From SURF-21 sp964510515 (GTDB taxonomy: Bacteria > Actinomycetota > Geothermincolia > Geothermincolales > RBG-13-55-18), in contig CAZEAU010000013.1 of the NCBI GenBank assembly GCA_964510515.1, positions 1-62,637 on the forward strand: 62,637 nt of DNA. Reading direction: 5' to 3'. Of the stretch, positions 16,386 to 25,896 are shown piece by piece (position 1 is the stretch's first letter; every line of letters begins with the position of its first letter). The translations under genes and the position numbers were made by a program. A model generated the notes under the pieces. It saw only the letters and a list, made by a program, of their open reading frames with translations, did not search any database and was not told where the DNA came from.

Positions 16386-18056
16386 TCAGGGTTGGGGTTT
16401 TTTGAGCTCCTGCTCGCGCAGCTCGCGGCGCAGTATCTTGCCCACCATGCTCTTGGGCAGCTCGCTCACGAACTCGATGCTCTTGGGTATCTTGTAGGGG
16501 GCCAGAGTCTCGCGGCAGTAGGCCAGGACCTCCTCCTCGCTCAGCTTCTCCCCCTCCTTGGTGACGATGAAGGCCTTGACCGTCTCGCCGCGGTACCCGT
16601 CGGGCACCCCCACCGCGCAGGCCTCCAGTATCTTGGGGTGCTCGAAGAGGACGTTGTCTATCTCCAGGGGGTAGATATTGTAGCCTCCGGCGATGATCAT
16701 GTCCTTCTTGCGGTCCACCACGGAGAGATAGCCGTCCTCGTCGAAGAAGCCGATGTCCTCGGTGTAGACCCACCCGTTCCTCAGGGCGCGGGCTGCCTCC
16801 TCCGGCTTCTTGTAGTAGCCCATCATGGTTTGGGGGCCGCTGACGATGATCTCGCCCAGCTCCCCTTGCGGGAGTTCCCGCTCGCCCGTCTCCAGGTCGA
16901 CTATCCTGACGTCGGTGTCGGAGACGGGGATGCCCACGGTGCCGGGCTTGATCACGCCGCCCCAGGGGGTGACGGTGGCGATGGGGGTCGTCTCCGTCTG
17001 CCCGTAGACCTCCAGGATGGTGGCTCCGGTGAGCTCCTCGAGGTCGCGTATGGTGTCCACGGCGAGGGGGGCGGCCCCGGAGAAGAAGCCGTCGATGAAG
17101 GAGAGGTCCATGGCGCGGAAGCGCGGGTCGGCCAGCAGTCCCACGAAGATGGTGGGCACGCCGGGGAGGTAGTTGGGCTTGTCCCGCTTGAGGATCTCGA
17201 TGACCCCCGCGGGGTCGGGCCGCGGTATCATGCAGTGCTCCCATGCCTGCCAGCAGATGAAGTTCTGGATGGCGGTGAAGCCCGCGGTGTGGAAGATGGG
17301 GAAGGTTCCCACCAGCGATATTCCCCCGCGCTCCAGGTCGGGGAACCAGGCGACGAACTGCTGCACGTTGCTGCTGATGGCCTTGTGGCTGAGCATCACG
17401 CCCTTGCTCAGCCCGGTGGTGCCCCCGGTGTAGATGATGGTGGAGAGCTCCTCCCAGCGGCCCTTGTCCTCCACGGGGTCCGCGGGGTATCCATTGATGA
17501 GGTCCTCGAAGCGCAGCACCGTCTCCGTGGGCTCGAGCTTTCTGTACATCTCCTTGCGCACCATGGGGAAGAGCTGCTTTCTGGGAAAGCCCAGGTAGGT
17601 GTTGATCTGGCAGCCGATGATCTTCTCCAGCTTGGTCTGGGGCATGATCTTCTCGATGCGCGGGACGAGGACGGAAAGGGTCACGGCGATCCTGGAGTCC
17701 GAGTCATCGAGCTGATACTGCAGCTCCCTCTCGGTGTAGAGGGGGTTGTTGAGCACCACCACCGCGCCGATGCGGAAGGCGGCCATGTTGGCGATGACTA
17801 CCTGGGGGATGTTGGGAAGGATGGCGGCCACCTTGTCCCCCTCCTTCACCCCCAGGCCCTGCAGCGCCCGCGCGAAGCGGTTGACCATGGCGTCCAGCTG
17901 CCGGTAGGTGTACTTCTTCCCCATGTAGTTCAGGGCCACCTGGTCGGGGAACTCCCTCGCCGAGCGGGCCAGGCCCTCGGATACGGTCATCTCCTCGTAA
18001 TCGATGCTCCAAGGCACTCCCTCGGCGTAGGACTTGTGCCACAGCCTCTCCTCCAT
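16386..18056 (-). CDS. Long-chain acyl-CoA synthetase (AMP-binding)
   Basis: This 556-aa ligase forms acyl-CoA through an acyl-adenylate. Motifs in order: P-loop YTGGTTGLSKGVMLSH, YGQTETTP, YTEDIGFFDEDGYL, VDRKKDMIIAGGYNIYP, and the catalytic Lys in SMVGKILRREL. ATG 18056 is preceded by GGAAGGGGG; an in-frame 5' extension lacks support. It faces the acyl-CoA operon across repeat copy C and probably supplies activated substrates to it. Similarity to long-chain FadD enzymes is clear, but chain-length preference cannot be read from sequence. Confidence 0.93.
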   Translation of the reverse strand: MEERLWHKSYAEGVPWSIDYEEMTVSEGLARSAREFPDQVALNYMGKKYTYRQLDAMVNRFARALQGLGVKEGDKVAAILPNIPQVVIANMAAFRIGAVVVLNNPLYTERELQYQLDDSDSRIAVTLSVLVPRIEKIMPQTKLEKIIGCQINTYLGFPRKQLFPMVRKEMYRKLEPTETVLRFEDLINGYPADPVEDKGRWEELSTIIYTGGTTGLSKGVMLSHKAISSNVQQFVAWFPDLERGGISLVGTFPIFHTAGFTAIQNFICWQAWEHCMIPRPDPAGVIEILKRDKPNYLPGVPTIFVGLLADPRFRAMDLSFIDGFFSGAAPLAVDTIRDLEELTGATILEVYGQTETTPIATVTPWGGVIKPGTVGIPVSDTDVRIVDLETGERELPQGELGEIIVSGPQTMMGYYKKPEEAARALRNGWVYTEDIGFFDEDGYLSVVDRKKDMIIAGGYNIYPLEIDNVLFEHPKILEACAVGVPDGYRGETVKAFIVTKEGEKLSEEEVLAYCRETLAPYKIPKSIEFVSELPKSMVGKILRRELREQELKKPQP

Positions 18057-18370
18057 GACATCCCCCTTCCGTCTCGCCCGACACGGACCCGTGGGCGGCA
18101 GCCCCTGTTCAAAAAGAAAAGACGGCCTCGCTCTCGCGATTCTGCGCATGGAGCCGGGATTAAGATTGGATGAAGTTCTGCGACCCTTTCAGCCTTTTAT
18201 ATATGATGAGCGCCGCTTACTTCAAGTCGGATTTCCCGGCGCCCGCCCGCGCGCCGCGCCGGGGTGGCGGAGGGGCACAAGTGGCGACCGCCGGGGGCTT
18301 GCATTATCATATTGGTTGAGCTTGCTACTTGAGCTTGCCCGGCTATCCCACGGGAGAGGAAACCGCCGAC
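18057..18370. other. Divergent intergenic region
   Basis: This 314-bp gap separates the divergent ligase and histidine kinase genes. AT-rich stretches near 18197-18207 and 18301-18316 may hold promoters, but no convincing -35/-10 pair or palindrome is visible. Confidence 0.4.
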
Positions 18371-21178
18371 ATGGAGGACGAGCAGCAAAACGGCCGCATC
18401 CGCAGGGTCGAGGACCTGGGGCCCGGCGACCACCTCTGCTGCATCTACGAGACGGAGGAAGAACACCGCGCCCTCGTCACCCCCTATCTCGCGCAGGGCC
18501 TGGAGCGCGGGGAGAGGGTCATGTACATCGTGGACACCCACACCGCCGAGGAGGTGCTCCTTTACCTGGAGGAGGAGGGCATCGAGACGGCACCCCTGCT
18601 GGCGGGCGGGCAGCTGTCCATGCTCACCGTGAGCGATGCCTACATGAAGGGGGGGGTCTTCGACCCCGAGGGCATGATCGCCATGCTGCGCGAGGAGACG
18701 CAGGTGGCGCTGGCGGAGGGGTACGCGGGCCTGAGGGTCACCGGGGAGATGTCCTGGGCCCTGCGGGGTCTGCCCGGGTCGGAGAGGCTCATGGAGTACG
18801 AGGCCATGCTCAACCACTTTTTCCCTGGAAGCGCCTGCCTGGCCGTTTGCCAGTACGACCGCAGGCTCTTCGGGCCCGACATCCTCCTCGACGTCATCAC
18901 CACCCACCCCCTGGTGGTTATCGGGTCGGACATCTACGAGAACTTCTATTACATCCCCCCCGACGAGTTCATCGGCAAGGTGCTGCCCGAGAGCACCCTG
19001 GAGTCGAGGATCAGGAACCTCGAGCTGCACGAGAGGAACCTGCAGCGCCTGGCGGAGAGGGAGCAGTCGCTCATCGAGTCGCGGGAGAGGTGGCAGAGGT
19101 CTTTCGATGCCCTGGGGGACGCCATGCTCATACTGGACGGCGACCTGCGCATACTGCAGCACAACACCGCCCTCTGCGAACTGCTCGGCATGCAGGGGGA
19201 TTTCACCGGCCGCAAGTGCCCCGAGCTCGTGCACGGCAAGGGCTCCCCGCCCGCTTTCTGCGTATGCAGGGAGGCCATCGCGTGCAGGAAACAGGTGCGC
19301 GCCGAGCTTTACGAGCCCGCCCTGGACAAGCACCTGTGGGTGTCCTTTTCGCCCGTCTTCGACGCCCGCGGGGAGATGGAGTTCGGGGTACACGTGCTGC
19401 AGGATATCAGCGAGAGCAAGCGCATCGAGGAGGAACTGCGCGAGAGCGAGGAGAAGTTCCGCAGCATCGTCGAGCAGTCCGGCGACGGCATCGTGCTGGT
19501 GGACAACGAGGGTGTGATCGTGGAGTGGAACAGCGCGCAGGAGGGCATCACCGGGCTGGGGCGGGAGAGGGCGGCGGGGAGGAAGATCTGGGATGTGCAG
19601 CACCTTCTCGTGCTCCCGGAGAAGAGGTCGCCCGAGGCTTATCAGGCTCGCCGGAGCTCGATACTCGACTCCCTGGAGAAGGGCTATGACTCCTGGTTCG
19701 GGGAGACGAGCGAGAGCGAGCTGCAGTCCCCGGACGGTGAAAGGCGCATGGTCCAGGCGGTGTCCTTCCCCATGCGCTGCAGCGAGGGCATGATGATCGG
19801 CACCATCAGCCGGGACATAACCAGGCGGGTGCAGATGGAGGACGCCCTCGCCTTCGAGGCGGAGGTGAACCGGGCGGTGGCCGAGCTCTCCTCCGCGCTG
19901 CTCTCGCAGCTCTCCATCGAGGACATCTCCTGCGTGGTGCTGGAGAACGCCAGGCGCCTGACCGGGAGCCGCTTCGGCTACGTGGGGTACATAGACAGCG
20001 AAACGGGCCGCCTCGTCTCCCCCACCCTGGGCAGGGATACCTGTAAGCAGTGCGAGGTAGAGGACAAGGCCGCCGCGTTCTCGTGTTTCTCGGGGCTGTG
20101 GGGATGGGTGCTCTTGAACCGTGAACCCTTGCTCACTAACGACCCGCAGGGGGACCCCAGGTCGACGGGGGTGCCCGCGGGGCATATCCCCATACGGCGT
20201 TTCCTCTCCGTGCCCGCTCTACTCGGCGGGGCGCTGGTGGGCCAGATCGCCCTGGCCAACGCCGACCGCGATTATGTGCAGCGGGACCTCGAGGTCATCA
20301 CCCGCCTCGCCGACCTCTACGCCATGGCCGTGCTGCGCATGTGGTCGGAGGAGGAGCTGGAGGGATACCGCGAGCACCTTGAGGATCTGGTCAGGCAGCG
20401 CACCCTCGAGCTCGAGGACGCCAACCGCCTCCTGCAGGAGGAGATCGCCGAGCGCGGGCGCAGGCAGGAGGAGCTGCGCTCGAAGGCGGAACAGCTGCGC
20501 GCCCTCTCCGCGCGCCTGGAGTCGGTGCGCGAGGAGGAGAGGCGGCACGTCTCCCGGGAGGTACACGACACGCTGGGTCAGATACTCACCGGGCTCAAGA
20601 TGGGCCTGGCCATGATGGGGAAAAAGCTCGCCGGCGATGCGGAGGCGCAGACGGGGCTCGCCGCCATGTCCGAGCTGGCGGATACGGCCATACAATCGGT
20701 GCGCGAGATATCCTCCAGCCTCCGGCCGGGGATGCTGGACGACTTGGGCCTCTCGGCTACCCTGGAGTGGCAGCTCAAGCGCTTCGGGGAGATGTCCGGG
20801 CTCGAATGCACTCTCGTCTCCGAGGCCGAGGACGACTCCATGGATAAGGACCTGGCCGTCGCCCTCTTCCGCATCGCCCAGGAGGCGCTGACCAACGTCG
20901 CCAGGCATGCCGATGCCGCTCGTGTGGAGGTGCGCCTGGAGGGCGGCCCGGAGGGGCTCACCCTCGAGGTCAGAGACGACGGCAGGGGGATCAGCGCGGA
21001 GGAGATCGAGGGCCAGAGGTCGCTGGGCCTGCTGGGCATACGCGAACGCGCGGGCATCTACGGCGGCGTGGTGGAGGTCAGCGGCCGCCGGGGGCAAGGC
21101 ACTTCCCTGACGGTGAGGATCCCGCCGCGGCCGCGAGGCGGCGTTGAGGCGGGCGACGCCGGGGAGGTGGGCGCATGA
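18371..21178 (+). CDS. MEDS-PAS-GAF sensor histidine kinase (NarL-partner class)
   Basis: This 935-aa protein is predicted cytoplasmic. Residues ~15-190 form a MEDS/DcmR-type sensory domain (LGPGDHLCCIYETEEEH, YIVDTHTAEEV). Two PAS domains follow (~240-350 and ~360-490), then a GAF domain with clustered Cys (CKQCEVEDKAAAFSC) and a coiled coil. The HisKA_3 dimerisation helix has His732 in SREVHDTLGQ. The ATPase has ALTNVARHADAA (N-box), DDGRGIS and SLGLLGIRERA. ATG 18371 is preferred to an upstream TTG at 18329. The stop overlaps the regulator's ATG, so they form a two-component pair. MEDS domains sense small hydrocarbon-derived ligands in some systems; no ligand is assigned here. Confidence 0.9.
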   Translation: MEDEQQNGRIRRVEDLGPGDHLCCIYETEEEHRALVTPYLAQGLERGERVMYIVDTHTAEEVLLYLEEEGIETAPLLAGGQLSMLTVSDAYMKGGVFDPEGMIAMLREETQVALAEGYAGLRVTGEMSWALRGLPGSERLMEYEAMLNHFFPGSACLAVCQYDRRLFGPDILLDVITTHPLVVIGSDIYENFYYIPPDEFIGKVLPESTLESRIRNLELHERNLQRLAEREQSLIESRERWQRSFDALGDAMLILDGDLRILQHNTALCELLGMQGDFTGRKCPELVHGKGSPPAFCVCREAIACRKQVRAELYEPALDKHLWVSFSPVFDARGEMEFGVHVLQDISESKRIEEELRESEEKFRSIVEQSGDGIVLVDNEGVIVEWNSAQEGITGLGRERAAGRKIWDVQHLLVLPEKRSPEAYQARRSSILDSLEKGYDSWFGETSESELQSPDGERRMVQAVSFPMRCSEGMMIGTISRDITRRVQMEDALAFEAEVNRAVAELSSALLSQLSIEDISCVVLENARRLTGSRFGYVGYIDSETGRLVSPTLGRDTCKQCEVEDKAAAFSCFSGLWGWVLLNREPLLTNDPQGDPRSTGVPAGHIPIRRFLSVPALLGGALVGQIALANADRDYVQRDLEVITRLADLYAMAVLRMWSEEELEGYREHLEDLVRQRTLELEDANRLLQEEIAERGRRQEELRSKAEQLRALSARLESVREEERRHVSREVHDTLGQILTGLKMGLAMMGKKLAGDAEAQTGLAAMSELADTAIQSVREISSSLRPGMLDDLGLSATLEWQLKRFGEMSGLECTLVSEAEDDSMDKDLAVALFRIAQEALTNVARHADAARVEVRLEGGPEGLTLEVRDDGRGISAEEIEGQRSLGLLGIRERAGIYGGVVEVSGRRGQGTSLTVRIPPRPRGGVEAGDAGEVGA

Positions 21179-21807
21179 TCCGGGTATTGATCGTTGACGA
21201 CCACCCCGTGGTCAGGAAGGGGCTGCAGCAGATACTGGCGGAGGACCCGGATATAGGCGCGGCGGAGGAGGCCGAGAACGCCGCCCAGATGCTGCGCATG
21301 GTGGGGGAGGGACAATGGGACATAGTGGTGCTGGACATCACCCTGCCCGACCGCAGCGGGCTGGAGGCCCTCAAGGACCTCAAGGCCATGCGCCCGCAGC
21401 TGCCCGTGCTCATCCTCTCCATGCACCCCGAGGACCAGTATGCCCTGCGCGTGCTCAAGGCCGGCGCCGCCGGGTACATGAACAAGGACAGCGCCTCGGA
21501 CGAGCTGGTGAACGCGGTGAGAAAGGTGGTCGCCGGGGGGAGGTACGTGAGCCCGACCATGGCCGAGAGGCTGGCCGCCCTGGTGGGAGAGGACCACGAG
21601 AGACTCCCCCACGAGACCCTTTCCGACCGCGAGTATCAGGTCATGTGCATGCTCGCCTCCGGCAAGCGCCTCAAGGAGGTGGGCGAGGAGCTGTGCATCA
21701 GCGCTAAGACGGTGAGTACCTACCGCGCGCGCGTCCTGGAGAAGATGGGCATGAGCAACAACGCCGAGCTCACCTATTATGCCGTGAAGAACGGCCTCAT
21801 CGCTTGA
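21175..21807 (+). CDS. NarL/FixJ-family response regulator
   Basis: This 210-aa regulator has a receiver domain with phospho-acceptor Asp54 (VVLDITLPDRSG), acidic pocket DDH at residues 8-10, and switch Lys in GYMNKDS. The C-terminal LuxR-type helix-turn-helix contains LSDREYQVMCMLASGKRLKE and SAKTVSTYRARVLEKM. It overlaps the kinase gene by four bases (ATGA) and is its obvious partner. Confidence 0.95.
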   Translation: MIRVLIVDDHPVVRKGLQQILAEDPDIGAAEEAENAAQMLRMVGEGQWDIVVLDITLPDRSGLEALKDLKAMRPQLPVLILSMHPEDQYALRVLKAGAAGYMNKDSASDELVNAVRKVVAGGRYVSPTMAERLAALVGEDHERLPHETLSDREYQVMCMLASGKRLKEVGEELCISAKTVSTYRARVLEKMGMSNNAELTYYAVKNGLIA

Positions 21808-21839
21808 GCCGCTCCGCGGGCCGCGCCCGCGGCGGGCTC
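21806..21839. terminator. Strong GC hairpin after the response regulator
   Basis: CCGCGGGC and GCCCGCGG pair perfectly around a 3-nt loop and are extended by outer GAGCC/GGCTC pairing. It begins at the stop codon; a pyrimidine-rich CTCCTCTCCCCTCC follows rather than a T-run. The rest of the gap to 22107 shows no gene. Confidence 0.5.
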
Positions 21840-22107
21840 CTCTCCCCTCCGCCGCGTCGTCGCGCCGCATGCGCCCCCCCCGGCGGGTCGCGGCGCGACG
21901 TGAAGCGATGGGCGGCTTCCGGCCCGCGGTAGGGAAACGCCTACACAACGAAGTCCTCAATCCTTACATCCCCCGGGGGAAAGCGCTGATAGCGCACGCG
22001 CGGTCCCGTGCATATGCTCTTCTTAAGGGCACGGGAGCCCAGGCGAGGGGCTCCGTGCGGAAGAAGGCGGAGCCGGGACATTCTCTCGGCTGAAGGGGGG
22101 ATGCGGC

Positions 22108-22869
22108 ATGAAAAAGAAGGGCTTGAGCGCCGTCGAGGTCGATCTTTTAGAGCGCATCAACGGCGATGACGACGCGGAGGCCAAGGAGCGCTTCTTCGCG
22201 CGCTATCAGGACCTGCTGCACCGGTTCGCCCACAAGTACCACTCGGAGCGCCTTCCCTACGAGGACGCCTATCAGCTGGCCGCGCTGGGGCTCATGAAGG
22301 CCTTGCGCAGGTTCGATCCCGGCCGGGGCGTTTCCTTCATCACTTTCGCCTACCCCACCATCGAGGGAGAGCTCAAGAAGCATTACCGCGACCACCTGGA
22401 GATAATTCGCCTGCCGCGCCCCCTGCGGGACCTGCGCCAGCGCATCAACGCGGAATCGCGCCGGGTCATGGACAAGGAGGGCCGTGAGCCCGACGTGCCC
22501 AGGCTGGCGAGAAACCTCGGGGTGAGCGAGGAGAACATCGTGGAGGCCCTCACGGCCCATCAGAACACCTGTGTCTTCTCCCTGGACGGCAACCATGGGG
22601 ACGGGCAGGAGGAGACCCCGCTCAGCCTCTTCGTCGGCTCATGCGACCCCGCCTTCGAGGAGGTGGAGAGGGAGCTGGACATGGAGAGCGCCCTGGCCAG
22701 CCTGCCGTCCCGTCACCGCCAGGTCATGCACCTGCGCCTCAACGAGGCGTGGACGCAGACGAGGATAGCGCGCGAGCTCAAGATCTCCCAGATGCACGTC
22801 TCCCGCATCATACGCGAGTCGGTGGGCATACTGCACTCTCGCTGCTCCCTGCAGGGGGAATCGGCCTGA
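22108..22869 (+). CDS. RNA polymerase sigma factor, SigB/SigF/SigG type
   Basis: This 253-aa group 3 sigma factor has region 2 (YEDAYQLAALGLMKALRRFD, FITFAYPTIEGELKKHYRD) typical of stress and sporulation sigmas, region 3 (EPDVPRLARNLGVSEENI) and region 4 helix-turn-helix (WTQTRIARELKISQMHVSRI). ATG follows GAAGGGGGGATGCGGC. An RsbW-like kinase and STAS antagonist are encoded at 45995-46809 and could control it by partner switching (inference). Its regulon is unknown. Confidence 0.92.
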   Translation: MKKKGLSAVEVDLLERINGDDDAEAKERFFARYQDLLHRFAHKYHSERLPYEDAYQLAALGLMKALRRFDPGRGVSFITFAYPTIEGELKKHYRDHLEIIRLPRPLRDLRQRINAESRRVMDKEGREPDVPRLARNLGVSEENIVEALTAHQNTCVFSLDGNHGDGQEETPLSLFVGSCDPAFEEVERELDMESALASLPSRHRQVMHLRLNEAWTQTRIARELKISQMHVSRIIRESVGILHSRCSLQGESA

Positions 22870-22879
22870 ACGCGCGGCC

Positions 22880-23470
22880 CTACTCGACCACCTCGAAGGC
22901 CTCTCCCGTATCCTTGTTCACCGCATACCACGCGAAGGGTATGCGGTCCCCGTTTTCGTCCAGCTCGAAGAGGAAGACCAGCCATCTGCCGCCCTCGTCC
23001 GTGACCTCGTAATCGGCCGTGTCGGTATACAAATACCACCGCCAGACCCCGTCCAGGTCCAGGACGATGTCGACGGCCTGTTCCCTGGAATCGACGGGAA
23101 GGTCCAAATCGTCCTCCAGGTCGAAGAGGTCTTCCTCCAGGCCGCTGAGATCGAAGCCCATGGCGGTGAGGGTCGCCCGGGAGAGGTACCATTTCCCCTT
23201 CAGCTTGACCAGCTCGAAGTCGTCCATGTCTGAACCGGAGGCCTCCTCCTTGACCTTTTCTCCGTCTTCGTCGGTATAGGACATGGTCGCCGCCATTATC
23301 CTCACCACGGCCTTGTTCCCGTCCACTTTCGTATCCATCTTGGTGATTTTGTACCTGATATCGTCCGGGAAGAAGGCGAAGAAGTTCTCCTGCAGGAGCT
23401 CGATGTAGTCCTCTCCCAGCACGGACTCCATCTGCTCGACGAAATCGGGCTCCATGGTGCCCAGCATCAT
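22880..23470 (-). CDS. Hypothetical acidic protein, possibly 5'-truncated
   Basis: The function is unknown. The frame encodes up to 196 aa, strongly acidic, with no membrane segment. The central part (YKITKMDTKVDGNKAVVRIM, LVKLKGKWYLSRATL) resembles NTF2-like or DUF4878-type exported proteins that follow a lipoprotein signal, yet no signal peptide is present. The frame stays open upstream into two 79-bp repeats. No good ribosome-binding site precedes 23470. The N-terminus was probably displaced by the repeats, or the real start lies elsewhere. Confidence 0.55.
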   Translation of the reverse strand: MMLGTMEPDFVEQMESVLGEDYIELLQENFFAFFPDDIRYKITKMDTKVDGNKAVVRIMAATMSYTDEDGEKVKEEASGSDMDDFELVKLKGKWYLSRATLTAMGFDLSGLEEDLFDLEDDLDLPVDSREQAVDIVLDLDGVWRWYLYTDTADYEVTDEGGRWLVFLFELDENGDRIPFAWYAVNKDTGEAFEVVE

Positions 23471-23473
23471 CCT

Positions 23474-23665
23474 GGCGTCCTTGGGGCCTACCCCAGGAGG
23501 GGGCGTTGAGCAAGGTCCGTGATGGCACTTCCGGGGTCAACCCTCGAAAGGGACACTCGAAAGGGACATTGCAGCGGCAAGGTATGGCGTTCTTGTGGCC
23601 TACCCCAGGAGGAGGCGTTGAGCAAGGTCCGTTATGGCACTTCCCGGGGTTGACCCCGGAAGGGA
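23474..23665. repeat. Two direct ~79-bp repeats
   Basis: Units 23474-23552 and 23586-23665 are near-identical at an offset of 112 bp; both contain GGCCTACCCCAGGAGG and GTTGAGCAAGGTCCGT. Between them, CTCGAAAGGGACA is itself repeated. They lie just upstream of the acidic hypothetical gene. The rest of the gap to 23794 shows nothing. Confidence 0.8.
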
Positions 23666-23794
23666 CGCGGGCTTGTGGAGGATGCGCGGCGGCGGTGTTG
23701 AGGGTGGCGGGGCACTGTGCCTGCTTCTGCGGCCTGCCGGGGCGACCGCAGGCGAGATCGTCCTCCGCGCCTCGCGGCCGGCGCAGGCGCGGGT

Positions 23795-25345
23795 TCATTC
23801 CAGGGGCGCGGTGAAGAAGAAGGCCGCCCCCTCCCCCGGCTCCGATTCCACCCAGACCTCCCCGCCCCAGCCCTCCACCGCCCTCTTCACGGTGGAGAGG
23901 CCGATCCCCAGCCCCGGGGCACCGGAGGCGCCGAAGCGCTTGAAGGGCAGGAAGACCGCTTCCCCCACTCCGGGCTTGAGGCCCGGGCCGTTGTCGCGCA
24001 CGCAGAAGAGCGCCGTATCCCCGTCCACCCGGACGGAGGCCTCCAGGCGGGGAGTGGCTCTGCCGGCGAGGGACTTCAGGGCGTTTCCGACCAGGTTGTC
24101 GAAAACCTGCCGCAGCTTCAGGCGATCGACCAGGATGGAAGGGAATTCGTCCCCCAGCACGACCTCTACCCCCATGCCCTCGATCTCGGCTTCGTGCTCG
24201 TAAAGGATGTCGCTGAGCACGTCCAGGGGTTCGACCGGGGCCGCCGCGCCCGCCGACTGTCCCGCCTGTGCGTACTCGAGCAGCGATTGCGTCAGTTCGT
24301 CCATGCGCCTCACCGCGGAGGTGATGCTCTTGAGGTAGGCCTCCCTCTCCTCGCCCGAGATGCCCTCGGCGCGCAGGAGGTGGGCGTAGCCCTCGATGAG
24401 GGACAGGGGAGTGCGCAGGTCGTGGGATACCGTGGAGGCGAAGGAGTCCAGCTCCCGGTTGATGGCCAGCAGCTTCTCCTCCATCCGCCGCCGCTCGGTG
24501 ATGTCGCGGGCGTTGATGATGATGCCGCGCACCGCGGGGTCGTCGAGCAGGCTGGTGACCATGATGGAGTAGTAGTGATAGGTGCCGTCGGCATGCAGGA
24601 AGAAGCCCTCGGTATCCCTGGGCACGCCGGGGTTGGCCATGACGAAATCGGCGGCTTCCTTCACCACCTCGTGTTCGTCCGGGTGCATGAACTCCATGAG
24701 GTTCCTTCCGTAAATGGCCTCGGGGCTGTATCCGGTGATGCGGCCCGAGGAGCGGCTGCCCCAGCGGAAGTTGAGATCGGCGTCGAGGACGGAGACCATG
24801 TCCGCGGCGTTGCGGATGAGGGAGCGGTAATAGCTCTCGCTGCGCTGCAGGCGTTCCTCCATGGCCTTGCGGTCGGTTATGTCCCGCGCGGTTATCACCA
24901 GCCCCGCTACGGCGGGGTTCTGCGTCAGGTTTATCCCCTGCGCCTCCACGATGTGCCAGGACCCGTCGCGGTGGCGGAAACGGAACTCGCGGCTGGTGGC
25001 ATGGATCGGTAGCCGTGAGGTGGCGGCGATGGCTTCCTTGACCTCCGCGAGGTCGTCGGGGTGGACGAGGTCGAAGACGTTCTCTTCCTTCATCTCCTCC
25101 ATGCCGTACCCGAACGTTCTCTCGAAGGAGGGAGAGATGTATTTGAGGGTGCCGTCGGGCTTGATGACGGCTATGATGTCGTGGGAGTTTTCGAGCAGCA
25201 CGTTCATGGCCTCCGCGCCTTGTTCGAGCTCCGCCCTCAACCGCTCCAGCTCTTTCTCCGAGCGCTCCAGCTTGGCAACGCGGCGGCGCAGCCCCTCCAG
25301 CTCCTCTGCGAGCTCTCTCCCCGATTTATCGTCGTGGTTGGTCAT
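23795..25345 (-). CDS. PAS-domain sensor histidine kinase
   Basis: A 516-aa cytosolic kinase. A coiled coil at residues ~5-50 is followed by two PAS domains with PAC motifs (ISPSFERTFGYGMEEM ending in VITARDITDRK; SGRITGYSPEAIYG ending in NARDITERRR). The HisKA domain carries SHDLRTPLSLIEGY, and the ATPase has NALKSLA, DNGPGL and GLGIGLSTVKRAVEGWGG. Full ATP-binding boxes suggest activity. ATG 25345 starts the coiled coil; the frame upstream is low-complexity and unsupported. No response regulator is adjacent, so it is an orphan. Confidence 0.88.
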   Translation of the reverse strand: MTNHDDKSGRELAEELEGLRRRVAKLERSEKELERLRAELEQGAEAMNVLLENSHDIIAVIKPDGTLKYISPSFERTFGYGMEEMKEENVFDLVHPDDLAEVKEAIAATSRLPIHATSREFRFRHRDGSWHIVEAQGINLTQNPAVAGLVITARDITDRKAMEERLQRSESYYRSLIRNAADMVSVLDADLNFRWGSRSSGRITGYSPEAIYGRNLMEFMHPDEHEVVKEAADFVMANPGVPRDTEGFFLHADGTYHYYSIMVTSLLDDPAVRGIIINARDITERRRMEEKLLAINRELDSFASTVSHDLRTPLSLIEGYAHLLRAEGISGEEREAYLKSITSAVRRMDELTQSLLEYAQAGQSAGAAAPVEPLDVLSDILYEHEAEIEGMGVEVVLGDEFPSILVDRLKLRQVFDNLVGNALKSLAGRATPRLEASVRVDGDTALFCVRDNGPGLKPGVGEAVFLPFKRFGASGAPGLGIGLSTVKRAVEGWGGEVWVESEPGEGAAFFFTAPLE

Positions 25346-25730
25346 GGAGCCCCCCAATGTGCGGGATCCCTTCAGCCCGGAACAGCTCGAGCGGATGCCT
25401 GTGCCCGTGGCCCGCTCCACTCGGGCCGGCCTCGCTCCTGCCGGGGGTTTCCTGCGGAGTTGCGGCCGGCCGCCCCCGGCATTGGCCACGCCGCCCCCTT
25501 TCAGCCATTTTAACCCCGGGAGCCCGAGAATGCAGCCGCCCGGCCGGGGTGCGTGCCCTTTGCGCGCGCATGCAAGGCCCCGACATCGCGGGTGCGCGCT
25601 TGTGCGGGCAGCCCGCGCGCACACCCCATCCCTCCGCCTCCCGCGAGCGCTGCGGGGCGCGGGCGGTAAAAAGTTGCCGGGGTCCCATCCTCGCCGCCCG
25701 CCGCCTGGCCCTGCGGCGCGGCAGGTTTTC
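25346..25730. other. Intergenic region without recognised gene
   Basis: These 385 bp upstream of the PAS kinase are GC-rich and contain no supported ORF, repeat or RNA. Open frames on both strands are low-complexity Arg/Pro/Ala strings typical of shadows. Confidence 0.5.
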
Positions 25731-25759
25731 TTGAAAGCGCGGAGGCTTGGGGGTACAAT
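25731..25759 (+). promoter_or_regulatory. Sigma70-type promoter of the Mo/W cassette
   Basis: TTGAAA (25731-25736), a 17-bp spacer and TACAAT (25754-25759) precede the MobB-like gene by about 135 bp. The intervening leader has no obvious structure. Confidence 0.6.
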
Positions 25760-25896
25760 TTCACCGTCGTCGTGTGGAGCAGCCCGTATGTCCCGTGCCG
25801 GATTCGCCTGAGCCGGGAGGGATGCGCGGGTGAGCGGCCGAGAGGATGCGGGCGGCAAGGCCTGCGTATCCCGCGCCCGGAATAGAGAGGTGATCG

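Noticed and set aside
22713..23798. A 361-codon minus-strand frame
   Set aside because: Its sequence is a frame-shifted reading of the acidic hypothetical gene and of the repeats.
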